Source: RGIG6178 sp045612885 (GTDB lineage: Bacteria; Bacillota_I; Bacilli_A; RFN20; DUOF01). Taken from it: a stretch of DNA of 53,431 nt. The notes beneath the pieces were generated by a model, which was not told the DNA's origin, made no database searches, and saw nothing but the letters and a program-made list of their open reading frames with translations. The first letter of the stretch is position 1, and every line of letters begins with the position of its first letter. The position numbers and the translations under genes were made by a program. The stretch is from NCBI GenBank assembly GCA_045612885.1, contig JAZKZZ010000009.1, forward strand, positions 1 to 53,431, read 5' to 3'. Positions 1-8,149 of this stretch are shown piece by piece.

Positions 1-222
1 ATGGCTACGATCCGACTTAAAAATATCCAGAGTTTTGATTCGAGCGAATTTCTAATTGAAACTATTATGGGATATATGTTAATTAAAGGTAGAGGATTGA
101 TGTTAGGGAAAATGGATAACGATAATGAGGAGTTGTCGATAAAAGGAGAGGTTTCTAGCATTGATTACATTAGTGCTAATAAAAACAAGGAAGCTGGGTT
201 CTTTAAAAAACTATTTAAATGA
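1..222 (+). CDS. yabP: Spore protein YabP, 5' end probably cut by window edge
   Basis: The 73 visible residues match the YabP family: a core reading QSFDSSEFLIETIMGY, a middle 'LSIKGEVSSIDY' strand, and the end 'GFFKKLFK' typical of the family. YabP is a small sporulation protein of unknown biochemical role, made in the mother cell in Bacillus. Bacillus YabP is about 100 residues, with roughly 25 residues before the point matched here, so the ATG at base 1 is probably internal and the true start lies outside the window. Its stop overlaps the yabQ start by 4 bases (ATGA), and divIC follows, the same order as in Bacillus. Family assignment rests on remembered family features, not a search. Confidence 0.8.
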   Translation: MATIRLKNIQSFDSSEFLIETIMGYMLIKGRGLMLGKMDNDNEELSIKGEVSSIDYISANKNKEAGFFKKLFK

Positions 223-611
223 TTGAATTAGAAGTACAATTCCAAATAGTTATCTCTAGTGTATTGTTTGGGATGATATTTACTAATTTGTATACGTTTA
301 TTGAGAGTATGTTTAGAAAGAGTAAAGTTTTTAGAGGTGTCTTAGAACTTTGCTTTTTTATTATCGCTAGTGTTTTGTATTATTTGTTAATATTTATATT
401 AAATAAAGGGATTTTAAATGTATATATGCCGTTTTCTTTGATATTGGGATATCTTATACACATGAAATTTTATGATAAACATTTTTCTTACCTATATGAT
501 TACTTATTTAATAAAATTTCTAGTATAATAAATAACAAGAAGAACAAGGTGGTGAGAGTATGGAAAGAGGTAATAGCCAAGAAAATCAAAAAGGGAAAGT
601 CAACCGAATAA
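219..611 (+). CDS. yabQ: Spore cortex membrane protein YabQ
   Basis: A 130-residue membrane protein with about four hydrophobic segments (roughly residues 8-28, 38-62, 65-85) and a basic tail. Position directly after yabP, with a 4-base overlap, and before divIC is diagnostic of YabQ, which is needed for spore cortex formation in Bacillus and sits in the outer forespore membrane. The 3' end overlaps divIC by 52 bases, so the two are probably translated as a coupled pair. The basic tail 'KKIKKGKSTE' lies in the overlap. Sequence of this family is weakly conserved, so the call leans on context. Confidence 0.78.
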   Translation: MIELEVQFQIVISSVLFGMIFTNLYTFIESMFRKSKVFRGVLELCFFIIASVLYYLLIFILNKGILNVYMPFSLILGYLIHMKFYDKHFSYLYDYLFNKISSIINNKKNKVVRVWKEVIAKKIKKGKSTE

Positions 612-859
612 TTTCCTATGCTCTTATTTTTGTTTCTACATTAGTTTTAATATTTTGTGTTTATGAAATAATTTCTTATATTAAACTTGTTAACGAGAAT
701 GCTACTTTAAGTAAGGATTTAGAAACACTTAAACAGGATAGTAATTATTTAAGAGAACATTTTAGTGTTTTAGGTAATGAAGATTATTATAGTGTATATA
801 TAGATAGTGATTATCAATATGTTGACAGTAAAAATGATTCAATCGAAGTTATAAGATAG
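560..859 (+). CDS. divIC: Septum-formation initiator DivIC/FtsB family
   Basis: 99 residues: a short basic cytoplasmic N-terminus, one membrane helix (about residues 18-38), then a coiled coil ('LVNENATLSKDLETLKQDSNYLREHF') and a short acidic tail. This is the DivIC/FtsB layout; DivIC pairs with FtsL in the divisome and is needed for vegetative and sporulation septation. A good ribosome site (AAGGTGGTGAG) precedes the ATG at 560. Bacillus DivIC is about 125 residues. The downstream S1-domain gene yabR of Bacillus is absent here; a terminator whose stem includes the divIC stop codon follows at once. Confidence 0.82.
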   Translation: MERGNSQENQKGKVNRIISYALIFVSTLVLIFCVYEIISYIKLVNENATLSKDLETLKQDSNYLREHFSVLGNEDYYSVYIDSDYQYVDSKNDSIEVIR

Positions 860-880
860 AGGGTTTCTCTATCTTTTTTT
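854..880 (+). terminator. Intrinsic terminator after divIC
   Basis: Perfect 8-bp stem AGATAGAG / CTCTATCT (854-861 and 867-874) with a 5-base loop, followed by a run of T. The divIC stop codon (857-859) lies inside the left arm. Confidence 0.85.
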
Positions 881-982
881 GTGTGAAAAAAGTGAAAAAT
901 AGTAGAGGTAATTTAATCAAAAAAAATGATATTATTTAGATGATATATGGTATAATTATATATGAATAAAGGAGTAGATAGT

Positions 983-1636
983 ATGGGTTATTTTATTACG
1001 CTTGAAGGTGGAGAAGGAAGTGGAAAAACTTCAGTTATTAATGAGGTTGTAAAATTATTAAATGAAGATGGATACACTAATATTGTTACCTCTAGAGAAC
1101 CAGGAGGAATTAAAATTGCTACAGACATTAGAGGTATATTATTAGATAAAGAGAACACCAGTATGGATCCAATAACTGAAACATTCTTATTTGCTGCTAG
1201 TAGAAGACAACATATAGTAGAAAAAATAAGACCTTCTTTAGATAATAATGCCATATTTATCTGTGACAGATTTATAGATTCTAGCTATGTTTATCAAGGT
1301 ATAGCAGGACGTGTTGGGTTAGATAGAGTAATTGAAATTAATAATTTAGCTATTGATGGGTGTGTCCCTGATCTTACTATTTTATTTGACTTAGATCCTC
1401 GTGTTGGATTAGATAGAATTAATAAAAACGATAATAGAGAAGTTAATAGATTAGATTTAGCTAGCTTAGAATATCATGATAAAGTAAGATCTGGCTATAA
1501 TAAAGTTGCTAGTATGTTTAAGGATAGAATAGTTGTTATAGATGCTAGTAAATCATTTGGAGAAGTTGTAAATAATGTATATAATTTAATCAAAGGAAAA
1601 TTAGAGGAAGCTAAGTATGAGAGAGTATCTAAGTAA
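983..1636 (+). CDS. tmk: Thymidylate kinase
   Basis: Phosphorylates dTMP to dTDP with ATP, in dTTP synthesis. The P-loop 'EGGEGSGKTS' is at the N-terminus, followed by the dTMP-binding 'TSREPGG' motif and the 'CDRFIDSSYVYQG' segment typical of thymidylate kinases. An upstream in-frame ATG at 962 exists, but AAAGGAG at 968-974 is spaced 8 bases from the ATG at 983, so the protein starts MGYFITLEGG and has 217 residues, close to the usual 205-215. It overlaps holB by 20 bases, starting the conserved tmk-holB-ricT-rsmI cluster. Confidence 0.95.
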   Translation: MGYFITLEGGEGSGKTSVINEVVKLLNEDGYTNIVTSREPGGIKIATDIRGILLDKENTSMDPITETFLFAASRRQHIVEKIRPSLDNNAIFICDRFIDSSYVYQGIAGRVGLDRVIEINNLAIDGCVPDLTILFDLDPRVGLDRINKNDNREVNRLDLASLEYHDKVRSGYNKVASMFKDRIVVIDASKSFGEVVNNVYNLIKGKLEEAKYERVSK

Positions 1637-2576
1637 GTATCAAAGTGTATTATATAAAACATTATTAAATTCTAAAAAAAGAAATAAATTTCCTCAAGCG
1701 TTGTTATTAAATAGTAGTAAGGATGTACCTATTTTAGAAATAGCTAAGTATATTGCAAGTTGGATTGTTAGTAGTGAACAAGAACCTAGTGAAGATGATT
1801 TATATTGTTTAAAAATTAAAAATGGTACATATGCTGATTTAATTGTTATAAATGGTAAAGATCAAACAATAAAAAAAGGTGAAATAGAAAAAATGCAAGA
1901 GAGATTTTCTCTTTCTTCGATTGAAGATAATGCTAAAAAAATATATATTATTCATCTTGTTGAACATGCTACTAATGAGGCTGTAAACTCATTACTTAAA
2001 TTTTTAGAAGAACCAAATGAGGATATTTATGCGATTATCACAACTGAAAATATCAATGGTGTTTTACCTACGATTGTTTCTAGATGTTTAAATTTAAGAC
2101 TTACTAGAGCTAGTAAACAAGAATTAGTTGTAGAGGCGATAAAAAAAGAGATATCTTTAGAGGATGCTCTTGTTTTAGCTTCATTTAATGGGAGTTTAAA
2201 TTTAATTGAAGATTGTTATAATAATACTAAATATATTACCTTAAAGGATCTTGTTATAGAGATGTTTAATGAATATATTGAAGATAATAATATTCTTTAT
2301 TTTGCGCAAGTGGAAATATCTGAATATATTTCTAATAAGAATAATTTTAGATTATTTTTGGATATTTTAGAGGTGTTTTTATTAGATGTTATTAATTATA
2401 ATCAAGAAAATATTAGTTTTGTTGAACATAAAGAGTTATTAAAATCTGTTCATGGTAAGATGAAGAATATTGAACTTAGAATAGAGAAATTGTTATCTTA
2501 TAAAAGTGCTATAGATTTAAATGCAAATTTAAAATTATTATTAGATAGTTTAATTATTAATTTGAAGGAGGAATAG
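1617..2576 (+). CDS. holB: DNA polymerase III subunit delta'
   Basis: Clamp-loader subunit (319 residues). Visible family motifs are 'NSLLKFLEEP' and 'ITTENINGVLPTIVSRC', the latter containing the SRC sensor motif of clamp-loader AAA+ modules. The P-loop region near the N-terminus (around 'LLNSSKDVPILE') is degenerate and no zinc-binding Cys cluster is seen; delta' does not bind ATP, so a lost P-loop is expected. The start overlaps tmk. The genes yaaQ and yaaR, which sit between tmk and holB in Bacillus, are missing here. Confidence 0.88.
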   Translation: MREYLSKYQSVLYKTLLNSKKRNKFPQALLLNSSKDVPILEIAKYIASWIVSSEQEPSEDDLYCLKIKNGTYADLIVINGKDQTIKKGEIEKMQERFSLSSIEDNAKKIYIIHLVEHATNEAVNSLLKFLEEPNEDIYAIITTENINGVLPTIVSRCLNLRLTRASKQELVVEAIKKEISLEDALVLASFNGSLNLIEDCYNNTKYITLKDLVIEMFNEYIEDNNILYFAQVEISEYISNKNNFRLFLDILEVFLLDVINYNQENISFVEHKELLKSVHGKMKNIELRIEKLLSYKSAIDLNANLKLLLDSLIINLKEE

Positions 2577-2578
2577 TA

Positions 2579-3394
2579 ATGACAAATGAAGGGTTTTATT
2601 TAGAGGTTGAAGTTGAGTCTAGTAAAGATAGAGGTTTTTATTATTGCTCTTTTAATGATGTTAAAAAGGGTAGTTATGTCGTTGTAGAAACTGCTTTTGG
2701 AGAAGAAGTAGGTATTGTTACTAGAAATCCTAAAAAAGAGAGTGAAGCAGAAAGTGCATCCTTTAAACAAATTATTAGAGTTGCCAGTGAGGAAGATGTA
2801 AAAAAACATTTATCTAACAAAGAGGATGCCATGGACGCTAGTAAGGTGTTTAATTCATGTGTGGAAAATTTGAATTTAAATATGAAATTAGTAGTAGCGG
2901 TATATACTTTAGATAGGAGTAAAGTGTTGTTTACTTATGTTAGTGAAGAACGAGTAGACTTTAGAGAATTATTAAAAGAGTTATCTAATATTCTTAAGTG
3001 TAGAATAGAACTTAAGCAAATAGGACCTAGAGATAGAAGTAAAATAGTGGGTGGAATTGGTATATGTGGATTGCCTCTTTGTTGTAAGAGTTTTCTTAAT
3101 GAGTTTGAGGGTATAAGTATTAATATGGCTAAGAATCAATTTTTAGCGCTTAATATTCAAAAATTATCAGGGCAATGTAATAAACTTTTATGTTGTTTAA
3201 AGTATGAGGATGAAGAATATAGCGAACTTAGAAAAGATGCACCTAGATATGGATTTAAATTTAAATCTGAGGGTATTGATTATAAGATAACAGGTGTTAA
3301 TCTATTAGCTAAAACTGTTAAAATAGAAAGTTTAGATAAAGAAATTATTAAGGTTATAACTTTTGATGAAGTAAATGAGATGATGAAAAAATGA
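2579..3394 (+). CDS. ricT: PSP1-domain protein RicT (YaaT)
   Basis: 271 residues with the PSP1 domain and the cysteine-rich signature 'CGLPLCC...GQCNKLLCCLKYE' (about residues 161-215) that, in Bacillus, helps bind [4Fe-4S] clusters in the RicA-RicF-RicT complex. That complex acts with RNase Y in mRNA maturation and affects sporulation and competence. The ribosome site GGAGG sits just before the ATG at 2579. RicA and RicF genes are not recognised in this window. The stop overlaps the rsmI start by 4 bases; yabA and yabB, normally between, are absent. Confidence 0.92.
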   Translation: MTNEGFYLEVEVESSKDRGFYYCSFNDVKKGSYVVVETAFGEEVGIVTRNPKKESEAESASFKQIIRVASEEDVKKHLSNKEDAMDASKVFNSCVENLNLNMKLVVAVYTLDRSKVLFTYVSEERVDFRELLKELSNILKCRIELKQIGPRDRSKIVGGIGICGLPLCCKSFLNEFEGISINMAKNQFLALNIQKLSGQCNKLLCCLKYEDEEYSELRKDAPRYGFKFKSEGIDYKITGVNLLAKTVKIESLDKEIIKVITFDEVNEMMKK

Positions 3395-4233
3395 GACAAC
3401 AAACATTTGTAAATGGTAAGCCTACCTTATATCTTGTAGCTACTCCGATTGGAAACATGAGCGAGTTTACTCCTAGAGCGATTGAAATATTAAAAAATGC
3501 GGCTATTATAGGATGTGAAGATACTAGAACTAGTAAAGTTTTATTGGATCATTTTGATATCAAAACGCCATTAGCAAGTTATCATAAATTCAATGAAAAA
3601 GAAGTTTGCCAAAAATTTATTGACATTTTAAAAGAGGGAAAAGACGTGGCTTTGATTAGTGATGCTGGATATCCACTTGTTAGTGATCCTGGCAGTGTGT
3701 TGGTAGATGTAGCAATCAAAAATGAATTTAATGTTACCACGATTTCTGGATCATGTGCTTTTTTGCATGCTTTAGTGGCGTCTGGTTTTTCTTTAGATAG
3801 ATTTACTTTTATAGGGTTTTTAGATAGCAAAAGTAGCGCAAGAAAAAAAGAGTTAGAGGCTATAAAAAACAACAAAGAAACTCTAATTTTTTATGAATCT
3901 CCGCATAGAATAGGAGAAACTCTAATAGATATGTTGCAGGTATTTAAAGATAGAAGAGTTGTTTTGGCCAGGGAATTAACCAAAAAATTTGAGGAATTTA
4001 TAAGAGGGACGATTAGTGAAGTGTTAAGTGATTTAACAAACATTAAAGGCGAAATAGTATTAATTGTTGAAGGGAATACCAAAGAAGATAAAGAAATTAG
4101 TGAAGAAGACTTGTTAGAAGAAATTGTAACTATGAAAAAAAATGGAATTTCTAATAAGGAAATAGTTGCTATTATTTGTGACAAATATTCATTAAAAAAG
4201 AATTTTGTTTATGATTTGGTTTGTAAAGGATAG
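3391..4233 (+). CDS. rsmI: 16S rRNA (cytidine-1402-2'-O)-methyltransferase
   Basis: 280 residues, tetrapyrrole-methylase fold. Opening 'LYLVATPIGNMSEFTPRAIEIL', then 'CEDTRTSKVLLDHF', 'LISDAGYPLVSDPG' and 'FYESPHRI' are the RsmI motifs; the enzyme uses SAM to 2'-O-methylate C1402 in the ribosomal decoding centre. The start codon overlaps the ricT stop (ATGA), so translation is probably coupled. A C-terminal helical part of about 50 residues ('GISNKEIVAIICDKYSLKKN') is usual in the family. Confidence 0.94.
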   Translation: MRQQTFVNGKPTLYLVATPIGNMSEFTPRAIEILKNAAIIGCEDTRTSKVLLDHFDIKTPLASYHKFNEKEVCQKFIDILKEGKDVALISDAGYPLVSDPGSVLVDVAIKNEFNVTTISGSCAFLHALVASGFSLDRFTFIGFLDSKSSARKKELEAIKNNKETLIFYESPHRIGETLIDMLQVFKDRRVVLARELTKKFEEFIRGTISEVLSDLTNIKGEIVLIVEGNTKEDKEISEEDLLEEIVTMKKNGISNKEIVAIICDKYSLKKNFVYDLVCKG

Positions 4234-4302
4234 ATACCAAAATAAAAAAATGTTTATTTCTATAATAGTTGATGTTATAATTTAATTGTTGGGGTGATGA
4301 TA

Positions 4303-5409
4303 ATGAGAGAGTGTAAGTCTGTAGGACCTAATTTAAAAACATATTTTTATTATATTAATGAGGCTGCTACTAAACCTGATGTAAAAGGAGTAATAGTACT
4401 TGCTCATGGTATGGAGGGTACTGGTGCGGTATATGACGAATTAGGAGAATATTTAGATTCAAAAGGGTATGCACTATATGCACTTGATGAAGTGGGCTAT
4501 GGAAAAACAGGAAAAGTAGGAAAATATTATTATAAAAACTGGAAAAAGAAAATGTTTCATTTTGCTTCTTATACAGTTCATTCTATGGCTGTACTAGCAA
4601 AGGGCAGGCATCCAAATGCTCCTGTATATCTTGTGGGAAATGATTTTGGTGCGATGTTATCGTTATATTTGATTAGAGAATTCCCAGATGTTGTGGATAA
4701 AGTTGTAACAATAGGATGGGGTATGCCTAGACTTCAAGATTTAGGATTCTTAACTACTGCATTTATAAGAAAAATATTTTTCTTTGATAGTTCATTCTCT
4801 AAGGTTGGGCATTTTGGGAAAAATAAAAGTTTAGCATTAAGATTTGAAAGAGGTAGTAAGTACTCATGGCTAACTAGCGATAAGGAACAATTAAATAAAT
4901 TATTAGAGGCAGGATATTTAGATACTCCAGGAACAGTTGGACACTATTTCTATTATTATCTAAATAAAATAAGAGTACCATTATTTATGAGAAGAAAGAA
5001 AACAGATAGAAGTACACCTTTATTGTTCGTTTCTGGTAATAAGGATTTATTAACAATCAGAGGTTTAAAAACAAAAGAGTTAGCTTTATTTTATAAAAGT
5101 AAAAAATTCACTGATGTTAATTCAATGATTTTAGAAGGAAGACACGAATTATTATTTGAAGCAAATAGATTTGAAAATGTGGATGCTATATTAGAGTGGT
5201 TAGAAAAGGGTGAAGTTACAACACCTGTTGCTACAATAGATGAGACAAATGATGTTGAAATTGTAGGGGAAGAAAGAATTGTGTATTCTGATTTTGTGGA
5301 AAACACAGAGGCAAAAAAAGAAGATGAAATAGAAATTGTGGAAAATATTGATCTTTTGCAAGAAGCAGATGATGACCTATTAATAAACACAAATAAGGGC
5401 GATGAATAA
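4303..5409 (+). CDS. Alpha/beta hydrolase with Asp nucleophile elbow, acidic C-terminal tail
   Basis: Lysophospholipase/monoacylglycerol-lipase-like hydrolase: 'VLAHGMEGTGAVYDELGEYL' oxyanion segment, then elbow 'VGNDFGAML', where the usual catalytic Ser of G-x-S-x-G is Asp114. Candidate acid Asp248 ('SGNKDLL') and His281 ('EGRHELLF') are in the expected order. An Asp nucleophile is normal in epoxide hydrolases and haloalkane dehalogenases, but the surrounding fold looks lipase-like. Residues after about 300 form a Glu/Asp-rich tail of roughly 70 residues, probably disordered. Upstream in-frame starts at 4294 (GTG) and 4297 exist; GGGGTG at 4291-4296 suits the ATG at 4303, giving 368 residues. 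Substrate unknown. Confidence 0.7.
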   Translation: MRECKSVGPNLKTYFYYINEAATKPDVKGVIVLAHGMEGTGAVYDELGEYLDSKGYALYALDEVGYGKTGKVGKYYYKNWKKKMFHFASYTVHSMAVLAKGRHPNAPVYLVGNDFGAMLSLYLIREFPDVVDKVVTIGWGMPRLQDLGFLTTAFIRKIFFFDSSFSKVGHFGKNKSLALRFERGSKYSWLTSDKEQLNKLLEAGYLDTPGTVGHYFYYYLNKIRVPLFMRRKKTDRSTPLLFVSGNKDLLTIRGLKTKELALFYKSKKFTDVNSMILEGRHELLFEANRFENVDAILEWLEKGEVTTPVATIDETNDVEIVGEERIVYSDFVENTEAKKEDEIEIVENIDLLQEADDDLLINTNKGDE

Positions 5410-5420
5410 TCGCCTTTTTT
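5398..5420 (+). terminator. Intrinsic terminator after the hydrolase gene
   Basis: GGCGAT / ATCGCC stem (5398-5403, 5409-5414) with 5-base loop and six T; the hydrolase stop codon lies in the loop and right arm. Confidence 0.8.
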
Positions 5421-5487
5421 ATTTGGTAAAGAGTTTAAATTAAATAATCTTCACATCAAATCACATGAAATGAATATTTTTTATAAA

Positions 5488-5503
5488 TGTTTCACATGAA
5501 ACA
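5488..5503. promoter_or_regulatory. parS-like ParB (Spo0J) binding site
   Basis: TGTTTCACATGAAACA differs from the Bacillus parS consensus TGTTTCACGTGAAACA at one position. It lies 12 bases before the -35 box of the mnmG promoter and about 2.6 kb from parA-parB. The core TCACATGAAA recurs at 5461-5470, with a one-mismatch copy TCACATCAAA at 5451-5460, so the site may be part of a small cluster. Confidence 0.8.
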
Positions 5504-5514
5504 GTCTCACTTTG

Positions 5515-5544
5515 TTGACATCCTCTTTTAGAGGAGGTTATAAT
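5515..5544 (+). promoter_or_regulatory. Consensus housekeeping promoter of mnmG
   Basis: TTGACA (5515-5520) and TATAAT (5539-5544), both perfect, separated by 18 bases. The spacer contains a small inverted repeat (CCTC...GAGG). It drives mnmG and probably rsmG-parA-parB. Confidence 0.85.
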
Positions 5545-5569
5545 TTAACTGTAAAGTGAGGCGAAAATA

Positions 5570-7429
5570 ATGTATGATGTGATAGTAGTAGGAGGTGGAC
5601 ATGCTGGTGTTGAAGCTTGTTTAGCAAGCGCAAGAACAGGCATGAAGACTCTTTTAATTACTTTGAATAAAAATAATGTAGCCTCTATGCCATGTAATCC
5701 TTCGATCGGAGGGCCTGCTAAAGGAGTTATAGTGAGGGAAATCGATGCGCTTGGTGGAGAAATGGCTATTAATACTGATAAAACATATTTACAAATGAAG
5801 ATGCTTAACACTGCTAAAGGACCTGGTGTTAGATGTCTTAGAGCACAAAGTGATAAACTAGCGTATAAAAGAAATATGTTATCCACATTAATCAAACAAG
5901 AAAATTTAGATATTAAGGAAGGTACAGTTACAGAATTATTGTGTAAAGATAACAACTGTTATGGTGTGGTTGTGGATAACTTTGAAAAGATAGAATCTAA
6001 GTGTGTAATACTTACTACAGGAACATATTTAGAAGCTAGAATTTTAAGGGGACACAACTATAAAGTAGAAGGTCCTGATGGAGAAAAGGCGGCGCATGGT
6101 TTATCGAAAAATCTGGAGAATTTAGGTATAAAAATCCAAAGATTGAAGACTGGGACACCTCCAAGAATTTATGAAAATAGTGTGGATTTTTCCAAGATGG
6201 ATATTCAACCAGGAACGCCTGGAAAACTTGCTTTTTCTTACACTACAAAGGAATTTGTGGATATTGAAAATCAACATTTATGTTATTTAATTCACACTAC
6301 AGACAAGACGAAAAAGATTATTGAGGAAAACTTAGAAAAGTCTGCAATGTATGGTGGAGTAGTAGAGGGAATTGGGCCTAGATATTGTCCATCAATTGAG
6401 GATAAAGTTGTTAAGTTTGCAGATAAGGAAAGACATCAGTTATTTGTAGAACCTGAATCTGTAGAATTAGATACGGTATATTTGCAAGGGTTTTCCACAT
6501 CTATGCCCGAGGATGTTCAATTAGAAATGATTCATTCTTTACCTGGGTTTGAAAATGCAAAAGTTAAAATTTTTGCTTATGCTATAGAATACGATGCAAT
6601 TGATCCATTAACAATGTGGCCATCACTAGAAAATAAAGTTATCCACAATTTGTATACGGCTGGTCAAATAAATGGAACTAGTGGATATGAAGAAGCGGCA
6701 GGGCAAGGTTTAATAGCTGGGATAAACGCTTCTTTAAAAATCCGAGGAAAAGAGCCACTAATTTTAAAACGTGATGAATCCTATATAGGTGTTATGATAG
6801 ATGATTTAGTCACAAAGGGAACTAAAGAGCCATATCGAATGTTAACATCTCGTGCTGAGTATCGATTAATATTAAGACATGACAATGCAGATTTAAGATT
6901 GTGTGAATATGGTTATAAAGTTGGGTTACTAAGTGAAGAAAGATATAAATTATTTAAAGAAAAAGTTTTATTGATAGATGAATTAAAAGAAAAACTTAAG
7001 GAATACAAATTTAAAAAGAATAGTGATTTCTGTTCATGGTTAAAAAATGAAAAGAATGAAAGTATAGAAAACAGTTTATCTTACTATGAATTGTTAAAGA
7101 GACCTAATATTACATATAAGGATATACAAAGATTTAGCGATAAATTGGATTATCCTGATGATGTTCTAGAGGAAATAGAAATTCAAATAAAGTTTAATGG
7201 CTATATTCTTAAAGCAGAAAAAGAGGCTGAACATAGTAAGAAATTAGAAAATGTGATTTTAGACAAAGATATAGATTATAACTTGATTGATAATTTGGCT
7301 TTAGAGGCTAGGCAGAAGTTAAATAAAATAAAGCCATTAAATATTGGTCAAGCATCAAGAATATCAGGTGTTAATCCTAGTGATATATCAATTCTTTTAA
7401 TGTATTTAAAGATGAAAGGGGTAAAGTAA
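5570..7429 (+). CDS. mnmG: tRNA U34 carboxymethylaminomethyl-modification enzyme MnmG
   Basis: 619 residues, the usual length. The FAD-binding 'VIVVGGGHAGVEA' (residues 5-16), 'MPCNPSIGGPAKG', 'GPDGEKAAHGLS' and 'GTSGYEEAAGQGLIAGINA' motifs identify MnmG (GidA), which with MnmE modifies the wobble uridine of tRNAs reading split codon boxes. The C-terminal helical domain needed for MnmE contact is present ('RPNITYKDI', 'ASRISGVNPSDISILLMYLK'). It starts the mnmG-rsmG-parA-parB run typical of origin-proximal regions. mnmE is not in the window. Confidence 0.97.
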   Translation: MYDVIVVGGGHAGVEACLASARTGMKTLLITLNKNNVASMPCNPSIGGPAKGVIVREIDALGGEMAINTDKTYLQMKMLNTAKGPGVRCLRAQSDKLAYKRNMLSTLIKQENLDIKEGTVTELLCKDNNCYGVVVDNFEKIESKCVILTTGTYLEARILRGHNYKVEGPDGEKAAHGLSKNLENLGIKIQRLKTGTPPRIYENSVDFSKMDIQPGTPGKLAFSYTTKEFVDIENQHLCYLIHTTDKTKKIIEENLEKSAMYGGVVEGIGPRYCPSIEDKVVKFADKERHQLFVEPESVELDTVYLQGFSTSMPEDVQLEMIHSLPGFENAKVKIFAYAIEYDAIDPLTMWPSLENKVIHNLYTAGQINGTSGYEEAAGQGLIAGINASLKIRGKEPLILKRDESYIGVMIDDLVTKGTKEPYRMLTSRAEYRLILRHDNADLRLCEYGYKVGLLSEERYKLFKEKVLLIDELKEKLKEYKFKKNSDFCSWLKNEKNESIENSLSYYELLKRPNITYKDIQRFSDKLDYPDDVLEEIEIQIKFNGYILKAEKEAEHSKKLENVILDKDIDYNLIDNLALEARQKLNKIKPLNIGQASRISGVNPSDISILLMYLKMKGVK

Positions 7430-7430
7430 T

Positions 7431-8135
7431 ATGAATGAAGAATTATTTAAGAAACTATTAGAAGAGCACGACATTTTGTTAACAGAAAAACAAGAAAAAC
7501 AATTTAGAAGATATTTTGAATTATTACAAATTTGGAACGAAAGATTAAATTTGACTACAATCATCCAAAAAGAGGATGTGTATGAAAAACATTTTTATGA
7601 TTGTTTAACATTATCTTTTGTAAATGATTTAAAAGGTAAAACATTATGTGATGTTGGAACAGGAGCAGGGTTCCCTTCAATTCCATTAAAGATAGCTTTC
7701 CCTGATTTACATGTTGTTGCATTAGATTCAATGAATAAGAGAATGGATTTCGTTAAATTAGTTATTAATGAATTAGGTCTTGAAGGAATTGATGTAGTGG
7801 TTGCAAGAGCAGAAGAATATGGAAGAGATCATAGAGAAGAATTCGATTATGTTACAGCTAGAGCAGTTTCTAGATTAAATGTATTAATGGAATTATCTTC
7901 ACCAATGGTTAAGGTTGGTGGAAAATTCATCGCTTTAAAAGGACCGCTTGCTAAAGAAGAAGCTAGCGAATGTGATGGCGCTTGTAAAGAATTAAAATTA
8001 GATTTAACAGAAAAACAAAAGATTATTTTACCTAAGAGTTTTGGTAAGAGATATAACTTAATTTATACAAAGTTAGATTATACTCCAACTAAGTATCCTC
8101 GTGACTATAATAAGATGAAAAAAAGACCATTATAA
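7431..8135 (+). CDS. rsmG: 16S rRNA (guanine-527-N7)-methyltransferase
   Basis: 234 residues, usual length. SAM-binding motif 'LCDVGTGAGFPSIPLKIAFP' followed by 'VALDSMNKRMDFV' and 'VTARAVSRLNVLMELSSPMVKVGGKFIALKGP' are diagnostic of RsmG (GidB), which methylates G527 of 16S rRNA. It starts one base after the mnmG stop codon, so the two are co-translated, and parA follows 14 bases after it. Confidence 0.95.
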   Translation: MNEELFKKLLEEHDILLTEKQEKQFRRYFELLQIWNERLNLTTIIQKEDVYEKHFYDCLTLSFVNDLKGKTLCDVGTGAGFPSIPLKIAFPDLHVVALDSMNKRMDFVKLVINELGLEGIDVVVARAEEYGRDHREEFDYVTARAVSRLNVLMELSSPMVKVGGKFIALKGPLAKEEASECDGACKELKLDLTEKQKIILPKSFGKRYNLIYTKLDYTPTKYPRDYNKMKKRPL

Positions 8136-8149
8136 GGGAGGAAAAAGTG

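Noticed and set aside
5545..5955. Minus-strand open frame of 136 codons opposite mnmG.
   Set aside because: Lies fully inside the convincing mnmG gene; composition and lack of motifs mark it as a shadow.
5879..6647. Three perfect TTATCCACA or reverse-complement 9-mers inside mnmG as a possible origin.
   Set aside because: All within coding sequence, and the same 9-mer appears in other genes (e.g. 23874, 38848); no AT-rich unwinding region with them.
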